Shown: positions 44,226 through 53,489, counted from the first letter of the stretch. The stretch: 63,958 bases of DNA from Candidatus Glassbacteria bacterium (GCA_019456185.1 VRUH01000010.1:36251-100208); one strand, 5' to 3'. A program made the numbers and translations. Notes: generated by a model not told the origin, from the letters alone.

Positions 44226-45389
44226 CTAAGCGATCTCCAGCAATCCCGCGGCCTCGATCAATTGCGCCCTGGTGTCCAGGCCGTGGGGGCAGAGATTCTC
44301 GCAAGGCGCCTGGCAGTTCCGGCAGTGCGAGGACCGCTGGGCTTCCGGCAGGGCCGCATACCGGGCCATCGCTTCTTTCTCGAACCCGTACTGGCTGAAA
44401 TACATCTTGTAGCGCATGATATCCGCCACGTTTACCCCGTGGGGACAGGCGGCGGTACAGGCCGCGCAGTTGCGGCAGTATGTGCTGTCGAAAGCCTGGC
44501 GGTAAAGTTCCAGTAACCCGGCGTCATGCAATGACAGCTTCTTGTTGAGAGTCTCGAGGAACGTGTCGATTGCGCTGAAATTATTGAAATGGGCGCAAAC
44601 CGAGGTCACGTCGTGATTACTCAGCGCCCAGCGCACCCGGGCCTGGTAGAGTTCCAATCCCTGCTGCTCGAGTTCCCTGACCTCGGCCTCACGGGCCCCG
44701 GCGCGAACCTTGAACACGATCACGCCGATGCCGTTGTCTGCCGCGCGACGGAAAAGTTCCATCTGGCTCTTATACTCCATGAAGTTGTAGCGGCAGAGGA
44801 TCACGTCGTAGTAGCCCAGCTCGATCGCCCTGTTCAACATCGGCTCCAGCTGCCCGCTGTGAGTGGAGATCCCCAGGTATCTGGCCTTGCCGGCCGCTTC
44901 CATCTTTTCGAACGCCCTGGGGATCGCCGGGTTGGTGACATTTTCCAGCGTATCGGCCTGGTGCGGAACATAGATGTCCATGTAGTCCAGGCCCATCACC
45001 TCCAGGCTCTCGTCCAGCCGACGGAGCATCGTTTCCTCGTCGGGGTTGCGCATGCAGTCGATCCCGGACAGGACGAACACTTTATCGCGGTGTTTGGCCA
45101 GGGCGGGACCCAATGCACGCTCGGCCGCGCCGCTCTGGTAGTCGGCGCAGGTGCAGACCAGATTTACTCCAGCCCCGATCGCCGCCTCCAGCACCGCGGT
45201 GGTCTGCCAGCCGTAGGTCCCGAAACAAACTTCGCTGACCTCCATCCCAGTACGGCCAAGCTGACGGTATTTCATTTTCAGCCGGGCCTGTTCCGGCCCC
45301 GAGCTCTCATTGGCATAAGTGTTTGCGCCGGAGAGCGACACGGCCCCGGCGGCCAGCAGTCCCCTGCCCACGAATTTTCTGCGATCCAT
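44226..45389 (-). CDS. Tat-exported aldo/keto reductase with C-terminal ferredoxin domain
   Basis: 387 residues. MDRRKFVGRGLLAAGAVSLS is a twin-arginine signal (RRKFVG). The (beta/alpha)8 AKR domain follows: ADYQSG with the catalytic Asp/Tyr pair, KVFVLSG with Lys, and YVPHQADT with His. The C-terminus has CRNCAACTAACPHG and CRNCQAPCENLC, two 4Fe-4S-type Cys sets. This is the Fe-S aldo/keto reductase group, of mostly unknown substrate. The ATG at 45389 follows AAAGGAG. TatA is encoded at 57.2 kb. Confidence 0.92.
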   Translation of the reverse strand: MDRRKFVGRGLLAAGAVSLSGANTYANESSGPEQARLKMKYRQLGRTGMEVSEVCFGTYGWQTTAVLEAAIGAGVNLVCTCADYQSGAAERALGPALAKHRDKVFVLSGIDCMRNPDEETMLRRLDESLEVMGLDYMDIYVPHQADTLENVTNPAIPRAFEKMEAAGKARYLGISTHSGQLEPMLNRAIELGYYDVILCRYNFMEYKSQMELFRRAADNGIGVIVFKVRAGAREAEVRELEQQGLELYQARVRWALSNHDVTSVCAHFNNFSAIDTFLETLNKKLSLHDAGLLELYRQAFDSTYCRNCAACTAACPHGVNVADIMRYKMYFSQYGFEKEAMARYAALPEAQRSSHCRNCQAPCENLCPHGLDTRAQLIEAAGLLEIA

Positions 45390-45668
45390 CGGCCGCACTC
45401 CTTTCCAGGTTCAGCGCATCGGAGGATATGGGTATGTTTGGAAGCTTTTGATTTCCAGCTTGGCGCTCAGGCACTAAGTGCGAAATAATTATCAAATTAT
45501 TCCCGAAAAGGGAGAACTAGTTACACAATTTAACAAATCCAAGGCAGCTAAAACGGCAGTGACTATGAAAAGAATTAAAAGGTTTAAACTTTTCCGTTTT
45601 GGTTCAAAAATGTAAAAAAACGGCCCTGACTGAAATCGCATCGGTCAGGGCCGGCCCACCGGTTAAAA

Positions 45669-48461
45669 CTACTCGCTGATCTCCCAGGTTTTGATTTTCG
45701 ACGGGTCGGTGATGATCTCGAGCTTTCCGGCCAGACTCGAGTTCTGCGGCGACAACTCGGTTGCCACCATGTCGATATTGTCGTTGGGGCAGCGGTAGAG
45801 ACAGATGCCGCAGGCAACGCAATCCTCGGCGCAGATCTTCACGTAGCTCTCCTCGTGATCCCAGGCGCGGGTCAGGCAAAGCTCCTCGCAGATCTGGCAG
45901 CCCACTCCGCAACCGCAGAACAGGCAGCGCTCCGCTTCCTCGACCGCCTCCTCCCGGGTCATGGTGAACTCGTAGGGCTCGAAATTATCTTTCCGCTTAT
46001 CGCTCCCCACATGCCTTACGGGCACCTTGGGCTTGAGATTGAAATCCGGGTTCCGGTTGATTACGTCCTCCGGATCGACCGGGTGCAGTTCAGGCATGTA
46101 ATCCAGGAACGCCTGCCCGCCCTTCAAATTTTTATCCAGGGTCACCGCGGCGTTGTGGCCCTCGGCCACCGAACGGATTACCGTTGCCGGTCCCATCGAG
46201 GCGTCCCCCGCGACAACGAATTCATTGACCTGAGTCGCTCCGGTTTTTTCGTCGTACTTGAGAGTTCCCCAGTCGGTCATCTCAAATCCCATCTCCCGGG
46301 TCCCGAGATCAACGTGCTGGCTGATCGCGGTGATAATCGTGTCGCAGTTGACATCGAACTCGGCTTCTTCCACGGCCTCCGGCGGACGGCGGTCGTCACC
46401 CCCGGCAATACCCAGTACGTTGTTGCGCATGCGGATGCCGGTGATCTTGTTCCGGCTGTCGTGCTTGATCTCCAGCGGACTGACCAGGTACATCACCCGC
46501 ACACCCTCTTCCTCGGCCTCGTACACTTCCTCGGGGATCGAGGTCATCTCGTCCTTGGTGCGCCGGTAGAGCATGTAAACCTTTTTCGCGCCGCGGCGCA
46601 CGCAGGTCCGCACGGCATCCACCGCGGTAAAACCGCCGCCGACAACTACCACCGTATCGCCGATCGGCAGGTCGACCCCGCGCTGGCGCTCCTTGAGGAA
46701 CTCGAGCGCCATGTAGTACTGCTTGAGTTCCTCGCTTTCGCCCGGTACGTTCAGCCGGTTGCCGGACTGGGTACCGAATGTCAGCACGAACCCCTCGTAT
46801 CCCCGGGTCTTGAGCTCGTCGATAGTGAAATCCTCGCCCAGGGCCTTTTCCGTCTCGAACTCGATCCCGAGCGCCCTCAGTGCGTCGATTTCCAGGCCCA
46901 GGATCTTGCGCGGCAGACGGAACTCGGGGATACCGTAGCGCAGCATCCCGCCCAGCTTCTTCTCCCGCTCGAACACTTTGACCTTGTAACCGGCCCTGGC
47001 CAACTCGTGGGCCGCAGTCAACCCGGAGGGGCCGGAGCCGATCACCGCCACTTTCGTCCCGTGCTTGTTGTCGCTCAGAACCACAGTAGGCTGCCAGCCT
47101 TTCTCCTCGGCCATGTCCATCACGAAACGCTTGATCGCCCGGATGCGGATCGGTTCGTCCTTGACTCCCCGGGTGCAGGCGCTCTCGCAGGGGAAGTTGC
47201 AGACATAGCCGCACACCGACTGCAGCGGGTTCTTGCTGGTAATCTGTTCGTAAGCTTCCTTGAACCGCTCCTGGGCCACCAGCCGCACATAGGCCTGGGC
47301 CGGGACGTGGAACGGGCAGGCGTAGTCGCAGGGAGCGACCAGATACTTGTCTTTCAGCCGGGCGTAACCCTCGTGCAGGGTCAGCTCGGGAGCGGCGGTA
47401 ACCGATGAGACAACCTCGTCGCGCATCTGGGCTGCATGTTCCACCTGCCGTTTTTCCATGTAATTGCGGAACTCGCGGAAAAATTCGGGGAAATAGCCGA
47501 ACCCGTATAGAATGGTCGCCGCGCACACGCCCACCAGGTCGGCGCCGGCCTGGATCATCTCCACCCCGTCATGCCAGGTGGTCACTCCGCCGGTGCCGAG
47601 GATTGTCGGCTCGGGGCCGACCATCCGCCGCATCATGTAGACATCGCGCAGGGCCAGGGGTTTGAGCCAGCTGCTGTTCATGCAGTACATTCCCTGCTCT
47701 TTCTGCAGGTAGATATCGCTCCGGCCCGGCTTGTCCTTGCTGATCTGGGTCAGCGCGAGGCGGTTGCCGACACCGCAGACCATGTCCGCGCCGGCGTCGA
47801 AACAGATCTTGGCGATCAGGTGCTGGCGGCTGCCCTCGGGGGTAAGTTTCACGCACAGGGGGATCGACGTCTCTTCCTTGATCGCGGAGATAATCGCCCG
47901 CAGCGCCTGGGGGTCCTGGCCCTGGCTGGCCCCGGTTTTACGGATAGCTTTCTCGGGGTCCTCGGCCAGTTCGACATTGAACGACATGTTGGGACAGCAC
48001 ATGTTCAATTCGTTGATATAAGCCCCGGCCTCCTCGAACTTCCTGGCCATGTTCACCCAGCCCTCGGCCCCCTCTTCCGAATAAGTAAAGTTGGAGAAGA
48101 GTACGAAATCCGGGATTTCTTTCCGCGCCTGCTCGATCAGCCGGCAGGCCTCGTCGAAATTCAGCCGCTTTTCAGCGGTAAAATAAAGCAGGTGCTGGGT
48201 GGGATCCCAGCCGTAGCGCGGCCGCCGGTTGATATATGGCGGAGGGTCGAAAGTGAGCTTGCAGCTTGCCCCCGCCCAGCCGTACTCCGCCGCCCGCTTG
48301 AGCTGCGAGAGATACATCGTGGTCGGTCCGCTCGAAACAAAGAACGGGTTGCGGAACCTGACACCGCTCACTTCCACCGGCATGTCGAAATCAACGTCGT
48401 CGAAAGGCCTGCGGTTGAGATAGAGAATATCACCGCGAGGTAAATTAGACTTGCGTGGCAT
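45669..48461 (-). CDS. PreA-PreT-like fusion: FMN dihydroorotate/dihydropyrimidine dehydrogenase plus FAD/Fe-S NAD(P)H oxidoreductase
   Basis: 930 residues. About 10-380 is a dihydroorotate-dehydrogenase-like FMN barrel (PVEVSGVRFRNPFFVSSGPT; ELNMCCPNMSFNVE; ILGTGGVTTWHDGVEMI). Then a PreT/glutamate-synthase-small-like part: CDYACPFHVPAQAYV and CGYVCNFPCESACTRG Cys sets, FAD site VAVIGSGPSGLTAA, and NAD(P) site VVVVGGGFTAVDAV. The end is ferredoxin-like (CLFCGCGVGCQICEELC; CVACGICLYRCP). Likely it reduces uracil/thymine or oxidises dihydropyrimidines. Mammalian dihydropyrimidine dehydrogenase has the opposite domain order. The ATG at 48461 follows AAGGGGCG. Confidence 0.88.
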   Translation of the reverse strand: MPRKSNLPRGDILYLNRRPFDDVDFDMPVEVSGVRFRNPFFVSSGPTTMYLSQLKRAAEYGWAGASCKLTFDPPPYINRRPRYGWDPTQHLLYFTAEKRLNFDEACRLIEQARKEIPDFVLFSNFTYSEEGAEGWVNMARKFEEAGAYINELNMCCPNMSFNVELAEDPEKAIRKTGASQGQDPQALRAIISAIKEETSIPLCVKLTPEGSRQHLIAKICFDAGADMVCGVGNRLALTQISKDKPGRSDIYLQKEQGMYCMNSSWLKPLALRDVYMMRRMVGPEPTILGTGGVTTWHDGVEMIQAGADLVGVCAATILYGFGYFPEFFREFRNYMEKRQVEHAAQMRDEVVSSVTAAPELTLHEGYARLKDKYLVAPCDYACPFHVPAQAYVRLVAQERFKEAYEQITSKNPLQSVCGYVCNFPCESACTRGVKDEPIRIRAIKRFVMDMAEEKGWQPTVVLSDNKHGTKVAVIGSGPSGLTAAHELARAGYKVKVFEREKKLGGMLRYGIPEFRLPRKILGLEIDALRALGIEFETEKALGEDFTIDELKTRGYEGFVLTFGTQSGNRLNVPGESEELKQYYMALEFLKERQRGVDLPIGDTVVVVGGGFTAVDAVRTCVRRGAKKVYMLYRRTKDEMTSIPEEVYEAEEEGVRVMYLVSPLEIKHDSRNKITGIRMRNNVLGIAGGDDRRPPEAVEEAEFDVNCDTIITAISQHVDLGTREMGFEMTDWGTLKYDEKTGATQVNEFVVAGDASMGPATVIRSVAEGHNAAVTLDKNLKGGQAFLDYMPELHPVDPEDVINRNPDFNLKPKVPVRHVGSDKRKDNFEPYEFTMTREEAVEEAERCLFCGCGVGCQICEELCLTRAWDHEESYVKICAEDCVACGICLYRCPNDNIDMVATELSPQNSSLAGKLEIITDPSKIKTWEISE

Positions 48462-48851
48462 TTGCGCCCCTTGCATCAGGAATCAGTTATCGTTTCGGTG
48501 GATTATGTAGTTATCAATGGAATTAAGACCCCTATTGTTACAGTGACTTATCTAAGCCGCCCTCTGCGGCACATCAGCTGGCAATCCCGAATCCAGCCCG
48601 GAACCGTGCAATTGACAACTAAAAATATAATCATTGGCCGCTGACTGCTATAATTTTTTCAATATCACGGGCAGCCTGCGGCCGATGGTGTTCAAGTTGC
48701 AAATGTTCGCCGCCGGCGATAACAGTCTCTCCTGTTACAAGAACCTTGCGCCGGAAGCAATATCTCTGAACTTTTAACCAAGCCGCCACTGAGACCGCCG
48801 ACTCAATCGAGTCCGGTCTCCCTCCTTATATCAGCCGGAGCCGACCGAACG
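48462..48851. other. Divergent intergenic region
   Basis: 390 bases between the leftward fusion gene and the rightward DUF5009 gene. The part 48530-48660 is A/T-rich and probably holds promoters. No RNA gene or repeat is visible. Confidence 0.5.
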
Positions 48852-49931
48852 ATGAGCACTTCTCTGACCAGGCGCGGAAGACTGCTGTCTCTGGACGCTT
48901 ACCGAGGGTTCACGATGTTTTTCATGGCCAGCGCGGGCTTCGGGTTTGCCGTGCTGGCTGACGATCCGGGCTGGCAGTGGCTGGCCCATCAGTTCAGTCA
49001 CGTGCGCTGGGAGGGGTTTACGCTCTGGGACCTGATTCAGCCCTCGTTTATTTTCATTGTCGGCGTGGCGATGCCCTTCGCCTTCGCCATCCGCACCTCC
49101 CGCGGCGAGAGCCGGACCTCGCAGCTCAAGCACGTGGCCAAGCGCTCGCTCACCCTGCTGGTTGTCGGCATGGCGATTGTCTGCGTGCACAAGGACGACG
49201 TCCAGATAAACCTGACCACCGTGCTGCAGCAGATCGCGATCGCCTACTTCTTCGCCTTTTTCGTCCTGGGACGGGGCTGGAAAGTGCAGGCGCTGGCCAC
49301 GCTGGGAGTGCTGGCGGTCCATGCCCTGCTGTTCCAGTTCGGTCCGGGACCGGGCGCCGATGTCTACGCCAAGAACGCCAATTTCGCCGCCTGGCTCGAC
49401 TTCACCTGGCTAGGCCGCTACGACGGCGGCGGCTACACGAGCTTCAACGCGTTCAGCTCAATCGCCACGGTGATCCTGGGAATCATGGCCGGCGAAATGA
49501 TCCGCAGCGATAACCCGGAGAAAAAGAAAGTGCTCTGGATGTTCGCCACCGGGATCTGCCTGATCGCGGCCGGCACGGCGCTGCACCCGGTGATTCCGGT
49601 TGTCAAGCGGATCTGGACTGCCTCGTGGACCCTGTTCAGCGGCGGCTGGGCGTTCCTGCTGCTGGGTGTTTTCTACTGGATGATCGAGATCAGGAACTGG
49701 CGGCGTTGGAGTTTCATCTTCCAGGTCGTGGGCATGAACTCGATTGCGATCTACGTACTCTACCAGATGCTGCGCGGCTCGATAGACAGCTGGCTGTGGG
49801 TATTCACCCACGGGTTCCTGGGACCGATGGGCGACATCGGGATCATCCTCCAGGCCTGGCTCGTGCTGGCGATTCACTGTTATTTCGTTTACTGGCTGTT
49901 CAAGCGCGAAATTTTCCTCAAGGTCGGCTGA
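48852..49931 (+). CDS. DUF5009/NagX-like acyltransferase-type membrane protein
   Basis: 359 residues with about ten membrane helices. RLLSLDAYRGFTMFFMASAG has the conserved Asp-x-x-Arg-Gly of the heparan-alpha-glucosaminide N-acetyltransferase (HGSNAT)-like group, WDLIQPSFIFIVGVAMPFA is the next family motif, and VVGMNSIAIYVLYQM the late one. It may acetylate glycans across the inner membrane. No ribosome site is strong (GGAG about 14 bases up). An ADP-ribosylglycohydrolase gene follows 45 bases later on the same strand. Confidence 0.85.
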   Translation: MSTSLTRRGRLLSLDAYRGFTMFFMASAGFGFAVLADDPGWQWLAHQFSHVRWEGFTLWDLIQPSFIFIVGVAMPFAFAIRTSRGESRTSQLKHVAKRSLTLLVVGMAIVCVHKDDVQINLTTVLQQIAIAYFFAFFVLGRGWKVQALATLGVLAVHALLFQFGPGPGADVYAKNANFAAWLDFTWLGRYDGGGYTSFNAFSSIATVILGIMAGEMIRSDNPEKKKVLWMFATGICLIAAGTALHPVIPVVKRIWTASWTLFSGGWAFLLLGVFYWMIEIRNWRRWSFIFQVVGMNSIAIYVLYQMLRGSIDSWLWVFTHGFLGPMGDIGIILQAWLVLAIHCYFVYWLFKREIFLKVG

Positions 49932-49975
49932 GTTCAGCGTGCCGATGAAAAAAGTATCCGGAAGGAGCGGCAGAT

Positions 49976-51454
49976 ATGCGATTAGGTAAGCTGCTGGCTG
50001 TCTTGACATTGGCCTGCCCGCTGGCGGCGGCCGCCCAGATGGTGGAGCTGACTGACGAGCAGATGCTCGACAAGATCAAGGGCGGCTGGGTCGGCCAGGT
50101 GGTGGGCTGCACCTACGGCGGCCCCACCGAGTTCCGCTGGAACGGGACCTGGATCCAGGACTACGTCCCCCTGCGCTGGGACAGCGAGATGATGTACGAA
50201 GCCTACACCGACCATCCCGGCCTCTACGACGATATCTACATGGACCTGGCGTTCATGGCCGTGCTCGCCGAACAGGGCCTCGATGCGCCGGTGAACGAGA
50301 TGGCGCTCAAGTACGCCAACGCAGGCTTCACTCTCTGGCACGCCAACCAGGCCGGCCGCTGGAATATCCTCAACGGGATCATGCCGCCGGCCAGCGGGCA
50401 CTGGAAAAACAACCCGCACGCCGATGATATCGACTTCCAGATCGAGAGCGACTTCATCGGCCTGATCAATCCCGGCATGCCTGCTACCGCGCTGGACTAC
50501 GCGCTGAAAATCGGACATATCATGAACTACGGCGACGGGGTCTATGGCGGCGTGTTCGTCTCGGCCCTCTACGCCCACGCGTTCGTCGAAAATGATATCG
50601 TCACCGTGGTGGAGAAGGCGCTGTTGAATTTACCCGAGGCCAGCCGTTACCGCCGCTGTGTCGAGGACGTCCTTGGCTGGTGGCGCAACTACCCCGACGA
50701 CTGGAAGGAGTGCTGGTTCCAGGTCCAGCGGGAATACACGGACGATGTCGGCTGTCCGGCCGGTGCGCTGCTCCCGTTCAATATCGATGCCGTGGTCAAC
50801 GGGGCCTATATCGTGATCGGTCTGCTCTACGGCCAGGGAGATTTCGGCAAGACTGTGGATATCTCCACCCGCTGCGGATTCGACTCCGACTGCAACCCGT
50901 CCAACGCCGGCGGTGTGCTGGGCACGATGATCGGCTTCGGCAACATCCCGGCCGAGTGGCTGGCCGGCCTCGAGCGGGTGGAAGACCTCAAGTTCAGCTA
51001 CTCCGACTACAGCCTGAACGATATCTACCGGGTTAACCTGCGGCTGGCCGAGGAACTGGTGATCGAGGGCGGGGGCGAGGTGCAGGGCGGAGTCTGGACG
51101 ATCAAGGTCCAGCAGCCCAAGGCCCCTGAAACCCTCGAAGTCGCCTTCGAGGGGCTGGAGCCGGCAAGCAGGCGGCGCCTCAGTCACCGGTTGGAAAAAT
51201 CATGGACAACGCAGTTCGAGGGCCGCGGGTTCGTGATCGACGGCCGGATGCTCAACAACGAGGGCGCGGCCCGCTGCCAGGTCAAGGTGGACGGCGAGGT
51301 GATCGAAACTCTCACCCTGGAGGGCGAGTACCGTTACCGCCGTACGCCGCTGTTCTGGTACTACGACCTCGAGCCGGGTCAACATACTCTCGAGATTACC
51401 CGCCAGCGCGGCAGCGGGGTTCCCCAGTTGAACCAACTGCTGATTTATCGCTGA
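49976..51454 (+). CDS. Secreted ADP-ribosylglycohydrolase-family protein
   Basis: 492 residues with a signal peptide (LLAVLTLACPLAAAAQ). DKIKGGWVGQVVGCTYGGPT and YDDIYMDLAFM carry the first metal-binding acidic pair, and RCGFDSDCNPSNAGGVLGT the second (FDSDCN as in the DraG/ARH family). A C-terminal ~120 residues look like a beta-rich accessory domain. An exported location is unusual for DraG-type ADP-ribosyl hydrolases; such proteins in this group probably act on extracellular nucleosides or glycosides. GGAAGGAG precedes the ATG. A terminator follows. Confidence 0.88.
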   Translation: MRLGKLLAVLTLACPLAAAAQMVELTDEQMLDKIKGGWVGQVVGCTYGGPTEFRWNGTWIQDYVPLRWDSEMMYEAYTDHPGLYDDIYMDLAFMAVLAEQGLDAPVNEMALKYANAGFTLWHANQAGRWNILNGIMPPASGHWKNNPHADDIDFQIESDFIGLINPGMPATALDYALKIGHIMNYGDGVYGGVFVSALYAHAFVENDIVTVVEKALLNLPEASRYRRCVEDVLGWWRNYPDDWKECWFQVQREYTDDVGCPAGALLPFNIDAVVNGAYIVIGLLYGQGDFGKTVDISTRCGFDSDCNPSNAGGVLGTMIGFGNIPAEWLAGLERVEDLKFSYSDYSLNDIYRVNLRLAEELVIEGGGEVQGGVWTIKVQQPKAPETLEVAFEGLEPASRRRLSHRLEKSWTTQFEGRGFVIDGRMLNNEGAARCQVKVDGEVIETLTLEGEYRYRRTPLFWYYDLEPGQHTLEITRQRGSGVPQLNQLLIYR

Positions 51455-51482
51455 GAGAGACCCGTCCGCGAACTTTACAGTC

Positions 51483-51517
51483 GAAGGGCGCGGCGGCGTG
51501 CGCGCCCTTCTTTATTT
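51483..51517 (+). terminator. Intrinsic terminator after ADP-ribosylglycohydrolase gene
   Basis: GAAGGGCGCG (51483-51492) pairs with CGCGCCCTTC (51501-51510), followed by TTTATTT. Confidence 0.85.
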
Positions 51518-51537
51518 GTACCGTCTTGCCCTGAGGC

Positions 51538-51762
51538 TTGAATGCAGCGCCCGACCGGTTGTCTTCTCCAGTGGAGATGCGCGACGGAGTCCGGCTGCCG
51601 GCCAATATCTATCGCCCGGACGCCAGGAGACGCTTCCCGGCCCTGCTGATGCGCTCTCCCTACGGCAACGGCGGCGCGGGCAGCGGTGAGGATATTGCAC
51701 CGGCAACGGACAGACGCTATCTTAAGATAACGGAAATCTGGAGCTTACTTTCGGAGAACTGA
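51538..51762 (+). pseudogene. CocE/NonD-type hydrolase N-terminal remnant
   Basis: The frame reads VEMRDGVRLPANIYRPDA, then FPALLMRSPYGNGG. This is the N-terminus of X-Pro dipeptidyl-peptidase/CocE-type hydrolases (usual form V..RDG..L..D.YRP....P.LL.R.PY). After residue ~45 the similarity stops and the frame ends at 51762, just before dnaX, so at least 500 residues are missing. I infer deletion between the hydrolase gene and the dnaX promoter region. Residual translation would make a useless 74-residue peptide. Confidence 0.7.
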
Positions 51763-51773
51763 AGCGGCAAGTT

Positions 51774-53489
51774 ATGAGCTACCTTGTACTTGCGAGAAAA
51801 TACAGACCGACTGTCTTCGGCGAGGTGGTGGCCCAGGAGCACGTGACCCGCACGCTGGTCAACGCCCTTGCCGCCGAGAGGATCAGCCACAGCTATCTGT
51901 TCAGCGGGCCCCGCGGAGTGGGCAAGACCACCACCGCGCGCCTGCTGGCCCGGGCTGTCAACTGTACGGGCAGTCAGGGCACCGATCCCTGCAACGAGTG
52001 CGACAGTTGCCGCGCTATCCTGGCCGGCAACTCGATGGACGTGCTGGAGATCGACGGGGCCAGCAACCGTGGGATCGACGAGATCCGCGACCTCCGCGAG
52101 CGGGTGGGCTACGTCCCCAGCAGCAGCCGCTACAAGGTGTATATCATCGACGAGGTCCACATGCTCACCACCGAGGCGTTCAACGCCCTGCTCAAAACCC
52201 TGGAGGAGCCGCCCTCGCACGTGATTTTCATGTTCGCCACCACCGCCCCGCACAAGATCCCGCCTACCATTCTCAGCCGCTGCCAGCGGTTCGATTTCAA
52301 GGCGGTGCCCACCGCGGATATTGCCGGGCAGCTGGAAAAAGTTTTCGAGGCCGAGGATGTGAAGATGGACCGCGAGGTGGTCGAGATGGTGGCCCGCAAG
52401 GCCGAGGGCGCCATGCGCGATGCGCTCAGCCTGGCCGACCAGGTGATCGCTTTCTGCGACGGGGACTACACCGTGGAGAAAGCCTCCCAGGTACTGGGCG
52501 TGCTCGACACCGGCCTGTTCCTGCGCCTGAGCGGCCTGATCGAGGCCCGCGACACCCTGGGCGCTGTCGAGTTCGCCGACGAGTTGGCCGGCAACGGCGT
52601 CGACCTCGAAGAGTTCTATGCCGAGCTGGCGCGCCACTACCGCAACCTGATCATTTTCCGTCTCGGCGTAAAGGACCCCTCGGCTGTCGATATCCCCGGC
52701 TCGCAGGTGAACGCTTACCGCGGCTGCGCACAGAAGTTCGCCCTCGAGGACCTGGTCCGCTCGCTGCAGCTGATCCTCCAGTTCGAAGAAATTTTCAAGT
52801 TCAGCGGCCAGCAGAAAATCTCGCTGGAACTGCTGCTGGTCCGTTTGACAATGCTGGACAAAAGTATTAACATTAGCGACCTTTTGACCCGCCTCGACAG
52901 CGGTGCGCAGCCGGCTGCGGCAGCCGGCGAACTAAAAAAAAAGAGCGGAACGCTAACTGAGCCGCCGCGCACCACCGGCAGCCCGCCCTCCGGCGGCCCC
53001 CGGCTGACCGCCCAGCCCTCGGGGCCCCCCTCTCCTGGGCCACCCGGGGAACAGGAGGAAGCGCCGCGGCTCGAGGAGGTCAAGCTCGACGGGCCGGTGG
53101 ACCTGGAAGCAATCCAGTCCAACTGGAGCGCGGTGGTGGCCCGGATCAGGAGGGGAAAACAGACACTGGCGGCGCAGATCGGCGAGGCCAGTGCGGTCTC
53201 GTTCGAAGGGAATACGCTTAAACTCGAAGTTCCCGCCAAGGGGTACAGCGCTACCAGGCTGAAAGACAGACAAACCCGCAGGCTGATCGCTGATTGTGTG
53301 CGGGACACTTTCGGGCTGGACTCGGTGGCGGTCGAGATCGAGACGGTCAGGCCCGCGACGGACCTAGCGGGCGACAAAAAAGACACACAGGAAAATCCGT
53401 CGGCCGGGAGTTTCGAGCAGCTCTGCCGGACCAACCCGCTGATGGGCAAAATCAAGGAACTTTTCGACCCGGAGCTGCTCGACCAGTAG
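51774..53489 (+). CDS. dnaX: DNA polymerase III subunits gamma/tau
   Basis: 571 residues. LARKYRP at the N-terminus, Walker A GPRGVGKTT (about 45-53), the zinc set CNECDSC, Walker B region VYIIDEVHMLT, and LSRCQRFDF are clamp-loader hallmarks. Domain III ends near 375; beyond it is a Pro/Gly-rich linker and a tau-like C-terminal domain (about 440-571). Codons 388-390 are AAA-AAA-AAG inside a nine-A run (52934-52942). A -1 shift stops after five codons (TGA) and a +1 shift after three (TAA), so a ~395-residue gamma form is likely. No clear ribosome site precedes the ATG. Confidence 0.96.
   Translation: MSYLVLARKYRPTVFGEVVAQEHVTRTLVNALAAERISHSYLFSGPRGVGKTTTARLLARAVNCTGSQGTDPCNECDSCRAILAGNSMDVLEIDGASNRGIDEIRDLRERVGYVPSSSRYKVYIIDEVHMLTTEAFNALLKTLEEPPSHVIFMFATTAPHKIPPTILSRCQRFDFKAVPTADIAGQLEKVFEAEDVKMDREVVEMVARKAEGAMRDALSLADQVIAFCDGDYTVEKASQVLGVLDTGLFLRLSGLIEARDTLGAVEFADELAGNGVDLEEFYAELARHYRNLIIFRLGVKDPSAVDIPGSQVNAYRGCAQKFALEDLVRSLQLILQFEEIFKFSGQQKISLELLLVRLTMLDKSINISDLLTRLDSGAQPAAAAGELKKKSGTLTEPPRTTGSPPSGGPRLTAQPSGPPSPGPPGEQEEAPRLEEVKLDGPVDLEAIQSNWSAVVARIRRGKQTLAAQIGEASAVSFEGNTLKLEVPAKGYSATRLKDRQTRRLIADCVRDTFGLDSVAVEIETVRPATDLAGDKKDTQENPSAGSFEQLCRTNPLMGKIKELFDPELLDQ
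52934..52997 (+). promoter_or_regulatory. Probable dnaX slippage/frameshift signal
   Basis: Nine A (52934-52942) contain the heptamer A-AAA-AAG in the zero frame (52937-52943), as in E. coli dnaX. Downstream GCCGCCG (52961-52967) can pair with CGGCGGC (52991-52997). Stop codons lie at TGA 52958-52960 (-1 frame) and TAA 52954-52956 (+1 frame). No upstream Shine-Dalgarno-like stimulator is evident, so transcriptional slippage as in Thermus is at least as likely as ribosomal shifting. Confidence 0.75.

Noticed and set aside
45855-47408. 517-codon plus-strand open frame opposite the PreA-PreT-like fusion
   Set aside because: Antisense shadow; the minus-strand gene has complete domains.
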